Positions 10,680 through 24,900 of a stretch of 64,000 bases of DNA are shown here, in pieces. Below the pieces are notes generated by a model. The model searched no databases. It was not told where the DNA came from and saw only the letters and a list, made by a program, of their open reading frames with translations. Both the position numbers and the translations under genes were made by a program. Each line of letters begins with the position of its first letter. Within the stretch, counting starts at the first letter, position 1. The DNA is taken from NCBI GenBank assembly GCA_964304625.1, contig OZ199838.1, positions 7,874,001-7,938,000 on the forward strand. The letters run 5' to 3'. The stretch comes from Kudoa neothunni. Taxonomy: Eukaryota; Cnidaria.

Positions 10680-11776
10680 AAAAAATTGAAAGTTAGTGTA
10701 TAACTGAACAGTAAGACTAGTCTCGTTGTTAATCCGGAGCTCATGAGATTAACCGCCACATATGTTTATTACAAATGTAAACTTTATTTCTTTTTTTAAC
10801 AATTCTAGTTATTCAATTTAATTATTAAAGACCAATAAATGTTATTGAATTTTTATTATAATTAGATGTGTTATTGGATAATTAAGATAAAATTTAATTA
10901 AAATCATACATAATTTAAACTAATAATCTAAGCGTGTATACGTCATAGCATCGATATGGGTACCGATGAGAACTAAAAATTCCAATAACTCGTACTGGTC
11001 GGAAAAAATGGTATCGGTGCAATCTTTCGTTTAATTATCGTCATATACCCAGGACAAGCGATGACAATAATTAAATTATCAAAAGTCTTACGATTTTTTA
11101 TACAAAAAACAAAATTCCAACTGCAGTAATCATTGCCAATATTGGCGATCTCCAACTATTTAGAAGTCTGGAGATTGTCCGGGTCAATTCACGGCGTTGA
11201 TATTTAAGCCGTCTGAGATATCTGATATTGTGAGGACTGAACATGATTGATGCTTACTTTTGGTTCTTTGATAACCAATCCGGCCTTTGAGTGTTATGGA
11301 ATCGTTATAGTAGCGGATCTCATTTTTTGCTGTTGGTCATTTATATTCTCTATATTATTAGAAAATTGGGTTATAATTTCATATATAAATTGATTTCACA
11401 ACTTCCACAAATAATCTGCGTTTGAAAGAAGGGACCCTTGACTATTATTCGTGGTAATATCTATGCATAGAATATAGAGCAATATTCTCATTACGAACAT
11501 TAAGTTTTTGCCATGGAAATTAATTTCAAACACGCTAAAGGTGTTATCTAGGTAGAACAACTATTGTTATTCTAATAATGATTTAACAAATGTGAATTAT
11601 GCTAAAAAGTGGATTGAGAACTAAATTTGTTAATTTTAACTAGCGAAACATATTGAAATTCTTTATGAATAGGTTACGGGCTGAGTTGATATGAACCCAA
11701 TTTATAATGCTTAGTCAATAGCCACATTAAACGGTAGAACCCCGTAAGTCGAATTTGAGAAAAGTTTATTTTTGTG
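10680..11776. other. no gene seen; upstream of channel gene
   Basis: AT-rich DNA with only short open stretches. It should contain the promoter and 5' UTR of the channel gene, but no promoter motif can be named with confidence. An in-frame TGA at 11756-11758 precedes the chosen ATG at 11777. Confidence 0.4.
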
Positions 11777-12978
11777 ATGAGCTTGGAACGTCATATACTG
11801 GAAATTGATCCAGATAATATAAGCCGCTATTCAAGACCTAGTTACGATGTTGCCAAAACGATCAGAGTCATTGACAATAAAGCCAAAAATCCTGTACACG
11901 CTGGAGCTACAACAAGTTTTTTTTATTTGCGTATAAATGGATAAGATTTCTTAGCCTGTGTGGATGATGAGCATATCGACAAAGTTAAAGATAGGATAAA
12001 GAGACTGAAGAGGCTTTATTTCGTCCCAAATAATTTTTTTAAAAAGGATAAAAGTTTGTTCTTGTTCTGCAAAAATAATTTGTTGAGAAAATACGTTACA
12101 GTTTTATTAAACTCAAATGTAATATAATTATATTGCGTTTGTATCTTATATTAAAAAAATTTAGGGATTTAAAACCAATATTTTTCTAACGATCATAGCC
12201 AATCTAATAACGGCTGTCATAAAAACACAATCAAACTATAACGACACTACAAAATATATTACAATTGTGGTAACGAGAAAATTATTGTAAAATTTATAAT
12301 TATATGAATTTAGGATGGCTTAAGTGATTATTTTACTTACATATATCTGTTTGAAGTTTTTTTAAAAATGATTTCCTTGGGTGCTATTTGGGGTAAAAAT
12401 ACATATCTTAGAGACCCTTTGAATATTCTGGATTTTTTGGCAACTATAATTGGGTGCTTAGTTTGTATTTTATAACGATTATAATTTTTTTAGTGTTTTA
12501 AAACTGAAATACATTAACTTGTTGAAAAACAATACTATTTTTGAATCTGCAGTTGTTCTAAGGGTACTACGCCCTATTAGTTTTCTTAATTCGTTCCAAA
12601 GTATCAAAGTTTTATTTAATTGGAGTGTATGATATTTTAGACGTCAGTATACTTGTAGAAACATTCAGTTTGATATGGAAAAACGTCTTAACCATATTGT
12701 TCATTTATTTAATGGTCTTGATAACTTTAGCATTAGTTGGAAGAAGCATTTATGACTTAAACCGACACATGTTTACATCTACAAATGCTTCAGTACATAT
12801 TAACAATGATAAATGTAACGAAAAGAGTATCCCTAACTCTATCTTGGCCAAAGATTGTATACAAACATTAAACAACTCGAGATTTGGATACGACATGAAA
12901 TTCGGAAATTTTTACGACTCATTGATGACCGTACTAATTATCTCTTCTTCCCATCACTGGAAAGAAAATTATAATAAG
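11777..12978 (+). CDS. channel exons: N-terminus and domain I S1 to pore
   Basis: Exons 11777-11930, 11955-12118, 12165-12269, 12314-12453, 12494-12624 and 12641-12978; introns of 24, 46, 44, 40 and 16 nt, all GT..AG and all frame-keeping. S1 is NIFLTIIANLITAVIK; S2 keeps the Glu in YLFEVFLKM; S3 keeps the Asp in NILDFL; S4 is VVLRVLRPISFLNSF with only two Arg; S5 is LTILFIYLMVLITLALVG. The pore helix is NFYDSLMTVLIISSSHHW, where CaV has Glu two residues before the Trp and this protein has His. ATG 11777 is the first after an upstream in-frame stop. The 16-nt intron (12625-12640) is the least certain junction, but without it the frame closes. Confidence 0.8.
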
Positions 12979-15900
12979 GTAATTTTTTATCGCGAATTAA
13001 TAATTTTATTTTGGTAAAATCATCTTGTGCATTTCAGAAACAAAAAATATATATTACGCAGAATTTTTTTTATCCTTTTATAAAGTCTTGCTTTTAATTA
13101 ATTCATAAATGGTGATAGTTATTGTATGATAAATATAGCTAACCAATGATACTTACGTTCAAATAATTTTTTTGACATTACAATAGATTTAAAAAAATTT
13201 GTATGAGATAAATATACATTACTATAATCATGAGTCAATAAGAAGTAATATAAATGGGAATCTATAATAGATTCATAATAGCAATGTTTCAGCGCTGTAT
13301 CGCTAATTAAAATTTAAATGCGCTACAGAAATATGAGCATAAAACTTTATCTTACAACCATTTTAATCATTAGGAGATATTTCTTGAATTCTAATGTGCA
13401 TTAAACATATATAAATAATACTTATTTCAATTTGAAATATTAAATTAGATCATTTACAGCTATTACTAACCTCTTTAATTAAAATCATCTTTTATAAATT
13501 ACTGATCAAAAATATTTTATTATCTTTGAAAAAAAAATCCGTTATACGTATCATAAAACTATTAATGTGAATAATAAATAATGGATACATTTACTTTTGA
13601 AGTTATTGTGCTCTAATAAATTATTTAAATGCCAAAACATAAATTTAATGTAAATTAAGAGCTCTCTTTAATTTTTTACAATAGGAATATTAAATATAAA
13701 GCAATAACTTATATTAATAGTTATTACGTTCCTAAATATTTATTTATGGGAGAGGGATAACTTTAAAAAATGCTTCAATAATTTTTAAATGCTAGTGCGA
13801 AATATAAGGAAAGAAACACACGCTTCCATAGTTGAAATATGCGCTGGCTATTGTTTTCGTTAAATCCATATAGCTTTGTTAATTTCTTCAAGGTATTTCA
13901 TTCATTGTATTAACACATTCCTAAAATCCCTAGATAAAAAAACTTATCCAGTCACTAGCGCTAATGCCCAGCTTTGCCTGGCACTATATGATGGAAAATT
14001 TTAACTTTAAATTTTATTTTTGAATGGAGAAATTTTACGGAAGGTTTAATCTAGTTAGCACGTTAAACCCTGCAAATTTTATTTTTCTATTTAAATGGTT
14101 TCATTTTAAAACTTGTCATTATTTTTGCAATGTGATGATTTAGAAAAAAAAAATTTTGCGCGCACTTTCCATTCAAATATAAACAGAGGTATGGGGAGAA
14201 ATTAATGAGTAATTTTAAGTTTATTTTACAAATTATTGATAAAAAATATAATCACCTCAATTTATGAGCGATTTAATTAACGGTTAAAGTTCATTTATTT
14301 ATTAAACAAAATCATTAAGTAATTTAAGTAGGACTTTCGAATCTTTCCAAAATCTTACGATACAAATTAATCCTTCTAGTTATAAAATTTATTATTAGTC
14401 TACAAACGATAAAAAAATAAAATCGACCTAGGGTGCGTCAGAAATAAAAATATTAATTATTACTCCTTTTTTTTGCAATTTTATAATGGATGTTAATTAG
14501 GTTTTAATAATCTGTGAGTGTTAACTTACGTATTCACTATTTTAGCATATTTTCCCGATTTTTAAATAAATGAAACCTTTTTTTTTAACAAAAATACTTG
14601 CTGGTTTAAAAATATACAAATTTAATTATCAAAATACGATTAAATCTAAAATGTAAAGGCGTTTTTGATGTGGAAAATTACAGTAATGCTTAAATATCAA
14701 CTGGGTTTCTCAAAGGAGTGCATCCTTTTAAAAATAAACGTACTGTTTGATTGTCCTAAAAAATTCCTTTGTATTTAACTTTTCTTAGATTAACGAAAAC
14801 TTTGTGAATATATCGGTTAGAACAAATAAACCAATAATTTCCTGTTAACTTACATGGCACATATTGAGAGGGGACTGTATTTTGTGCAAAAGTAATCGTG
14901 AATATAAATTCTTAAACCACGTATAAAATGAGGTGTCGTATACTTTCATGCAGCTTTTATATCATAATGAATTAGTGCGAGCCTAAAGAAAACAGTATAT
15001 TGATTTGAATATTAACCTTAAGGTCTGGGGGTAAGGAATAATTAGGTTACTACGAACTTAAACATTTAAAAAATTGTCTCATCGAACTTAGAAACTTATC
15101 GAATTAGTGATGCCAACCATTTTTCAAGAAAGTTTAGGAAAACAAAATAATGAGTAAAAACTTATCGAAATGAATATAATTTCAATCTCAATCGATATAT
15201 TTGATAAAATGAAATTTTCACATCTCAGAAATTCCAATGGAGCATAATTTTCATTTAAGAAGTTATCACAAAAATTTAATTATTTGAAAACACTACACAT
15301 ACCTACATCGCTTTTAGAATGTGTATAGACTCAAATTATTTCAACGTGACAACAACTTGTAATCTCAAATTATATGTTTTATTTAAAATGATTCTAACAT
15401 TTTTCGCTTAGCTATATCCATAATACTTGAAAAATGAAAATACATATTAAATAATTTGGTTACGCTTCGAATTTTAAGGGAAATTCTCCATCTCTTGTAA
15501 ATATGGCTTTAATGGCAATATCTGTCTTAAAATTACTCCAAACAGGCATATGTAACATTTTTGAAACATTGTATACCAAAATTAACGGATTTACCTGGTA
15601 TATCGCGAGTAAAAATTCATTTAATTGATTATCACTTTGAAGTAAACAACATCAATATTATTCAGGTATATTTAATCTGTTTATTGATATAGGAAACCAG
15701 AAGATTTCTTACTTCTGATAACGATATTGATTATGTTTATACTTCTAAGTAAATGGAAGATTTACACCCTCCGAGTAAAATTGGAGTATTTTTACATCCC
15801 ATATTCTTTTTAAACCAAACGATTAAATATTCAAAAATAATTATTTTTGAAAATTTTGAAGAATTTTAATCGATTAAATTTGAAATTATAGACCAATATT

Positions 15901-18900
15901 TCTAGCTAAACATTAACCGCGCACGCGCACAAATCAAAAATGACGCATATCGTAGAAGTAGAATGTTTATTGACAATACGTTTAAGATTCTATTTTACGA
16001 AAGCTTTTAAGCAGCATTAGAATTATTTTGTTAAATATACGAAAAAGAATAACAATAATAATAAGACAAAATTGACATAATTATCGGTTAAAACAAATGA
16101 CTGGAATGGAATTTGCAGTAAGATGAAGCACAAATGTCGCATTTTATTTTGGGCTTTCTATCATATTTCTTATCGAAAAATCGACATCTCCCCTAACTAT
16201 TTTGTCCAATTATAACTGAGGAGTCTTCACTAGCTGTCATATTTTGTTTCCGTCTCGAAAGTAGTCGATGTGTCAATTGGGTTGCCATCATTTTCAAAAA
16301 TTCCCTCCGGAGTAATTTTGAAGGAGGGAATAAATTTTTGTATACACAAAAAGCATTAATCAGACTGATATCAACCATGTTAAAGAAAACAATTAACGGC
16401 CAACAACAAGATATTAGTCTCACATTTGTTTCTGTCAATAATCTGGAAATCGTATCGACTCCGCCTTTTACTGCATTATAACATCAGGTTTAAATGGCTT
16501 TTCCGTTGATATTTGGGTGTTTGTCGAGGAGGAACAAAGCATAGAAGCAGGTTAATTTCTTCGAGGCTGATATGTTAGTATCATTTCTTTGTTATTAAAA
16601 ACAAAAAGAGATGAATGAAGAGGAGTCGTTCTATCTGGTCTCAAATATGGCGGTATCTCCCTCTTATTTGAACGCATCGTTCCAACAATCGTAAGTTTTT
16701 TTTGTAACAATTCATCCGCTAACTCAATAGACGTGAAATAATTGTCACATACGACATTTCGACCAGAACGTTCAAATGGTTCCACTAACTTTAAAACAAT
16801 ATTCCTCCCAACATTTACAGCCCCCGTATCATTTTGAGATCGCTTTCCCAAATAGAGCATTGCATTGCAAACAAAAGTTGACTTGGGTCAGTTATTAAAA
16901 AAAACTTTAAGCCATATTTTGAAGTCTTTTTGGCATATATTGTTTGAATTTACAACGACCTCTAAAAGCCACAAGTTGCTCTCATCGATGCAAAGATCCT
17001 CAAAAGGTCGAAAACTCTGGATAAGCGAGCCAACCCAGATATCCCAGAGTTCACGAATGTGGCAAAATTTATCTGACATTTTTCTTATCTCTCGTGTTTT
17101 CAAATCGTCGAAATGAAGAGCTATCTTGATTTGTCGGAATCGATTTAAAGAAAATAGGTCACGATAAACTTGTCTTCCCTCTTCTAACCCAAACAATTCT
17201 TTGACTGGTTGTAAATTATCGTCAAATATTCCCATTAACAATAAACATCCGATGAATCCATCGAATTCGACACTATCTAATTGCTTCCAAGCATCACCGA
17301 ACAATTTTTACCGTATTGATTTGTATGTTTCAAAATTAAATCATACATTTCCTGGCGAAAAAACACTTTAAACGTATCAATAATTTCATTTACATTCTGC
17401 AAAACGAAGGATGAAAGAACAGTACGACTGGTCAAAATGTTTTTGGCTGCAGTTCTAGAAGTCGAGGGTTTTTTAATTGTCTTTAAAGTTCCAGTCTTCT
17501 CTATTAAAGAGTCAGATGGAGCATTGATTTCAACTTCCGAATTATCTGATGACGTATCACATATAAAGGAATAACCCAGGTCAGAAGAATCAGCATCAGA
17601 GCAGCTGCCGCTATACTCACTCGAGCTCATTTTACTAACGTCAAATGGCGCACGCGCACAGCATATGACCAGTACTATTTGTTGATTAAAACAATAATTC
17701 GTCGATGAAATTGTATCAAATTTACCAAAAAAATATTTTTTATTTTGAACAATTTAGTTTAAAAAATGTGGGATGTAAAAATACCCCAATTTTACTCGGA
17801 GGGTATTTTCGCGTTATATTTTATTTTATTTTACAAAACAAAAAATTTTATCAGGTAGAATATGTATTATATAACGTTAAAAGATTAGACGGAATATACA
17901 AAATTTTAGTCTTAGATTTGAGGTAAAAAATTAAAGATTAAATAGGCCTGGGGTATAAAAATACCCCATTTTACTTGGAAGGTTAATAAAAAACAAATTA
18001 AATCCAGCTAGTTAACCAATAAAGTAAGGATGATTGAAAAGTATATGATTATACTTACGTAAACTGGTGGTAAGTTCAAATCATAACGTCATAGTTATAT
18101 TTTATGACGATATTACACAATGTTCATTTTTCGTACTACAGTGGGCGTCGGATAAAACATGCTCTCCTTTGGACCATAAAAAAGTGTGTGTTTAAAACAG
18201 GGATTAATTCAATTATGCATAATTTTAACCGTGGATAACAACTAACATTACCAAGTAATGTCAACTTTTTTAAGATTATTATTTAGTTTATTAAATAGTT
18301 TGTAAATATGTCAATAGCCATCCATGGCTTCTTATTTGAAAAATGGGTGGCCAGTGTTTGCTTTAAGTTTTTAAAACATCTTGGATGACCCTAATGACGA
18401 ATTACAATGGGTTAAAGTTTTTCATCTTAAAATGATAAACTTAATAAAGTGAATTCTGTTTTGAGCATTTAGCAATTTTTTCGTTGGAAAGGATGTAATT
18501 TCGTCTTAAAAAAATCAAGAATATATCCTGCTGCTGGATTTAGATTTCATTAATCATACTTATTTGTTGCTGGTAAAATAAAGCTGTGTTATCTAGATCA
18601 TAAACTTTCTCAGCTTTATAATTATTTAAATGTTCAATCATGAACAGGTTCTGTTTCAACCATGGTTGGTTGTGCCATGAAAGTTTAATCGAAGTAAATT
18701 AAACCTCTCTTTGAAACCCTAGAGCCAATCCTAACTAAATTCTGTATCTTTACTAATTTTGTATTGTGTCTCATATTGCTGTGTAATAATTTCCACTGAA
18801 GTTGAATCAAAATTTTTTGCCTTCATCTATGAAATCGATTCATATACTTGCTGAGTTACTTATTTTGTGGGCCTTTCTTTAATGCTAATCGACTTACTTT

Positions 18901-21900
18901 ACTAACAAACTTCCAACAGCCTGCATTATTTTAGCTTTCTTTGGTAAAATACGGTTTAAAGTAAATATAAATTTAAGAGCCAAATATTTGACAATGTGTC
19001 TTTTTGCTTTTCGATATAAGCTGTCTCCGAAATACTTCAATATATTATATTTTATGTTCATTATGTATCGTTTGTGAGATTTTTTCCAGGCATGTTGTTA
19101 AGCAGGCTGGAAACGGCGTGAATCTTAAGGCGGCCGCATAGAAAAAAATGCGGATTACAAACAATGGGCCATACTTGCATTTTTACGTAATTCAACAAAA
19201 TAAATATTTTAAAAGATAATTGAAGTTTTATTGATTAGTTTAGCGTAAATATATCATCAACATAAATTTACGCTAAATTCATGTAATTTATGCGATAAGA
19301 TAAAAAATGCGGATGAAACACATTGCCATTAACCATTGTATCAGCAAGCCAACTATAAGTCGATCGTTAGGATAGTTTATGTCTTTTTTATTCCAAAACG
19401 GAAAACCAAGCCAATAATTAGTATAATCAGTCAGAAGAAGTTGTTCAACTTTTATTTTTGGATGTAATTTGCAATTAAAATGCATTCCTCATAGTGTATT
19501 CTGTCTATCATACTCAACCTTATTTTTAAAAATAATTTTTTTTTACTTTTTTTAAAATTTTTACATCATGTTATTTTTAGTTGCGTTTCAATTTCAATGG
19601 GTTTGAAAATATTACATGTGCAGTGTATCTTATCGCTGTAACCCTATCGTCGTACTTAACAATATATTTGATACTTGGTCTCTTGTCAAAGTAATTCGAA
19701 ATATCAAAAATATAAACAATTAATGATATATTACTAGATATATGTGGGACATTCAGTACTATTATGACAAACGAACAAATATAATCTGTCGAAATAATAA
19801 AAGTTACGTGCATGAAAAATTGGAAGGTTATACCGATTGGTTATTTTATGGTAAGAATGTTCGAATACGCATGGAAACATCGAACCATACGACTGACAAT
19901 TATGCAACAAATGAATTTCGATCTATGAACGTTTTTGCCTCAAGAATAAATCCAAAGTAGGAATAAATCAAAATATATTTGTCTTATTTATGATTAAACT
20001 AAGATTTTCTGATTTTTTGTCTATTAATTTCTCCATTGTCAAGTCGAAATTGAAAAAGATAAATAGATCAAAAGAATTGTACTGGGCAGAATTGATAGTT
20101 ATATTGATAAACACTGCTTCACATCTAAGTTTTTTCCACACAAATAATTTTGAATTTCAATGGATAACAACAATTCAAAGTATATCAATATTGGTTACGC
20201 TTCTGAAGTTATTTAGGAATTATTGACGTTTCTTCTGGAATGCTCTACGTTGCTTTTTTTACCATCAAAGTAATCTGTGTTGACAAATCTAAGGATTTAC
20301 TTTTCACAGAACCTATAGTGGATGCAATGGTAAGTGAGCATGTGGACTCGAAGCTAAATATTCCAATCATTAAAACCCCAACTAGCACATAAGAGAGATT
20401 AAAATCTGAATTTGTAACGTTTTAATGTATTTTAGTATGACAAAACTTAGTTTGATTAATTAATAATAGAAACTACTCTCTATCACACTTTAATGTGAAT
20501 ATCTCATCGAAATTATTTTATAGTTATAATGAGGGTTTTTATAAAAAGGAAATATTATTATATTATATAATAAATAAATATTGTTACTTTAATATGGTTT
20601 AAATTATCTTTTAACTATATTATTTGATTGATAAAAAAATTTTTCTTCAATCTTAACGCAAATATTTCAATAGTTAATGTTGGCATAGGGATGAATAATA
20701 TTTATTTTTAATGTATAATGCTGACAAATATATACTATTATAACGGGAAATTCTTGTAGTATTATTTGGCGAAAAATGAAAATTTTTGAATGCTAATTCC
20801 TGTTCCAGTAAACATAGTAATGGCTTTTCCTTTTCAATCATTTCACGATATTTTTCTTCCTTACATGGGTTTTCATAAATTTTTGTGCAATATAACTATT
20901 CATTTAGAAAAGTTTTTCATCGGTATTTTTGAAATCGAGTCAATATATGAATTATCTTACTATTAAGATGTTAAAGATTTATTTGCCGGGAAAATTTAAA
21001 TATTGATTTCACCATCGTGGTTTCTACGATACAAAAATTATTTTCATAAATTACCGTATATGGTATCCTTATAATCGTAAAATGGGTTTCCAAAATTTTA
21101 CTGAATTCAATCAGAAATATACAAACTGTGAAATAGTTTTCAACTAATTTAATATTTTCCACAAGAAATACTATACAGGAGGTAGTCGATTTTCCGTACT
21201 TTTATTTTTTCTTCTCTTATATATAATTATCAGACTTAAAACAATTTCTGAAAATCAATAAAGTTTGTTTTATTCAATTAAAATTAAAAGTTCCAAGGAA
21301 AAATTATTTTATAAAAATAGGGATTATCGATTTTACGTAACTTTTCAAAATCCTTTGTTTTAATGAATTAAATCCATGATAATATTATAAATAATTTAGA
21401 CATAACGAAAAGTTTATTATTTCCCCATTTTTTAAGGATTTGCGAATAAAACCCGGTAAATCTTTTACATTCTTGTGTGGTTTTAAACTCGTATCTATTT
21501 CTGTTTTGAAGACTACTGAATGAATAATGTCGAATTCATTTCTTCATGTAAAATAAGCTTGGATTAATTCAAACAAAAATTCCCGGAAGAGGGATCATAT
21601 AATAATTTTTTCTGTAGTTAGTAATTGATTGAAGGCATTAGAGCCAAGAAAACCGATTTATTACAGACGATTAAATATGAAAAAAATAGTAAAGGAATTC
21701 GATTAAAATAATTTATTACTTATAGGAGCTTTTATGATTACAGATCGTGCCTTAATTTAAAAAGGATAAATTTTCTTGGATAGCCATTTATGCACTCAAC
21801 ATTGTTACGATAAGTAGTAGAATAAATTGAGTGCTATTGCTGAAAAATCTTCTACCGACCTTTTTTGTACAATTTATATAAGACTATATTAATTAAATCA

Positions 21901-24900
21901 ACAAAACAATGTCAAATAATTTTTATGTGCATAAATTTGTTGAGGAAAACTTTTATTTACGTCTGGAATCCAATTCATATCTAGAAATGGTATCTAAAAT
22001 GATTTAGAGTTAATTTTATCCGTCTACTTCTGGTAGTTGTTCAGATCGTTCTTTGATTTGTCGTCACAAAAATTAACGCGTTTTTAAAGGCGGTAAAAAT
22101 TTACCCATTTAATTTGAGTAAATTAAAAAAGCAAGAATGAGGATGAAACATTAAAAATATATCTAATTTGTTAAAATAGTAATTTCAAAAATATTGTTAA
22201 CAATTTATGTCTCTGTAGGTCAACTTTTAACCATGGGACCAAATTTTATAACGTCAATCCTGTATTTTTCAAAAAATCCAGAAAGTTAACTATTATCTAT
22301 CAATAAACGAATAATTTTTGTTAAGGATCCAACTACAAAAGTATTATTTCGGTTAAAAACTACATTATTTAATAGGATGGAGATCTAAATGCATATAGCC
22401 ATAAAATTTTCTTTAATTTATTTCAAAAATATTAAAATCTTTCTGAAAGTTAATAATTTTGAACTTAATTATATTACATCAATACAAAATACTTTCATTG
22501 TATGTGCACGTATCAAAAAGTAGGGAAAATCGGTCAATGATGCATTTTCAGTAACTTCTCTCTGGTCCCGAGAGGATTACGGAAAATCGATTCCCTACTG
22601 TACATGCACAAGGAAAATAATATTTTTGTTTTATATAAATCAAAATATAATATATAATATATAAATATTTGATGAAAATCAAAATTACTATTAATATTTT
22701 TGACTTATCACAGTTTAAATAAAAACTAATTATCATTTTATTTTCTGATTTTATCTATCGTTAGATAAAATTTGGCATGACAGATTTTTAATGTTGCATT
22801 TCTGATCTCCTAAAAGCCTACATAATATATTTACTTCATATGATATTGTTGAGAAGAAAAAAATGTCGATCAATTAAAACATACAAGCCGAAATTCATTT
22901 TGTTTATACATTCCATACTGCACGCATAGGCAATGGTTTAGATACATTACCTGATTTTCATCTCTAATAATTTTCAATATTAATATTTGGTGATTCCTAT
23001 ACCTAGAATAGGATTTGATTGGACACATTCTCATAAAATATGTTCTAGTCTCAATTTTTTGGGGAATAAATACTTAATACATAATTCAAACTTTTAGACA
23101 TTTCCGTTTTTATCAGAATCACTTTTCATAACATCGTTATTTGGGGTTTTATACTTGCTATATTGTTTATTAATATAATGTTTCAACAATTAGATAACGT
23201 TTTCTGGAATGATCGAAATAATTTTATTCTTTTCTTTGAAAACTTACGTCATTAAATTCACAATTTTTAAGTCATACAAAATATTAAAGTTGTTATATGT
23301 TTACAAGTAAGATAATTATATTTTTCACTCTATGTTTTATTAAGGCTGAGAGAAGAAACTGAGAAGTTAATTCCTCCTTTTGTCAAGTTGATGAAATTTC
23401 TGGCTGTAATTATGGTGATAACGAGTTTTCTGTTGTTCTCCATGGCGTTGATCTTTGTTACGGCATTATCTGGAAGGTAATATACTATCATTCCTTATTT
23501 TATACGACAAAATTTAGAAACGAATTAAATATGAATCAAGCATCCAATTATAAATCGTTTTACGATGGTTTTATTTCGACATTTCAAGTAATCAATTAAA
23601 TATGGTGATTCAATACCCCTTGATCTACGTTGATTAGAATTTACTGTTATCCTGCTAAACGATATACTTTAAAAACATTTTAAACACTTTTGCATTCATG
23701 AATAATCTGCTTTAGAATTTTGTAGGTATTAACGAGATTGAATATCTTAAAGATCCTCAATATTTTATTGGCATCATGATTTTTAGAGCATTACGGTAAA
23801 GGCTTCGACATAGCGAGGTTCTTTGGAAATAACTATTTACCACACATTAGCCAGACCCCACTCAATATCATAAGTTCGAGCATGAGTGCTAAGATTAATT
23901 TGTTGGCCGAAAAATTATCAATTTATTTAAACCTGGTTTTAGACTTTGTAATCTTGTATATCGCATCAATTATAAGTTAAATGTGAAATAGTATGGAAGG
24001 AACTTAAAGCATAAATGATTTCCTAATAGTATTTATGGCTGCTTTCAACTCTGAGATCGGAACTAGTTGATTTTCACCAACATAATCAAGATTCTCGTCC
24101 ACAATTTGATGGCCCTTTAACATTTGTATTAGAGATAACATGTGTCTTCCTGTGTAGCTTCGGCTTGTTCTGATTCACCCACTTTGCCCGTGTTGTTACT
24201 TAGCAGTAGATTTATAATGAACCAATTATAATGCATACCATCAATTATTACATTCTCTGTATAACCCACATCTATTTTAATTTGTTGTTGATATTTTTTT
24301 CATAAATCAATTCCACAATTTCTGAACATCGGAAAATGCTTAAAACCACTTTGAACAGTTGAGCTCGTCACAATCCCCGACGGCGCTTTTAATATACAAA
24401 GACAATCCAAGATAGTATATTCCAAAATGTTCGTCAATTCTTTATTAAATAGAAACTTTCTATCCAATGGTTTTCTGCAGTTAGTTATCAAACAATGAAC
24501 GATCCCGAGATCCGTTGGTTGAGAGATACTAGTAGTAATCCTTGGAAGAAAAATCAATTCAGTATTGTTAAATTGATTCACTAGTTGAGGATGAGATAGA
24601 AAGTGACCTAGGATAATGAAAACGTTTCTATTTAATTAGTTGAATTGGTTTTCAAAGTTTTTACGATTATTTAAGTGTGATGCTGCTGATATCCAACCAT
24701 ATTTTGGAAGAGATAATTTACTGGAAGGTTACCGATATCGTTAAACCAAAGCGGCTTACATTTTACTATGACACATGAAAGAATCCTTGCCAGCAAACAA
24801 AGCAGTTACTAAGGTGACTCTCTTTTTGGAAAACTTCATTCCTTTCAACTTAATTTCATTTTGAGTGGTATATGTTGGTTGCGGTAACTGTTCGTGGAAA

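Noticed and set aside
10973-11155. Minus-strand 60-codon stretch upstream of the channel
   Set aside because: No family match; length expected by chance in AT-rich DNA with this composition.
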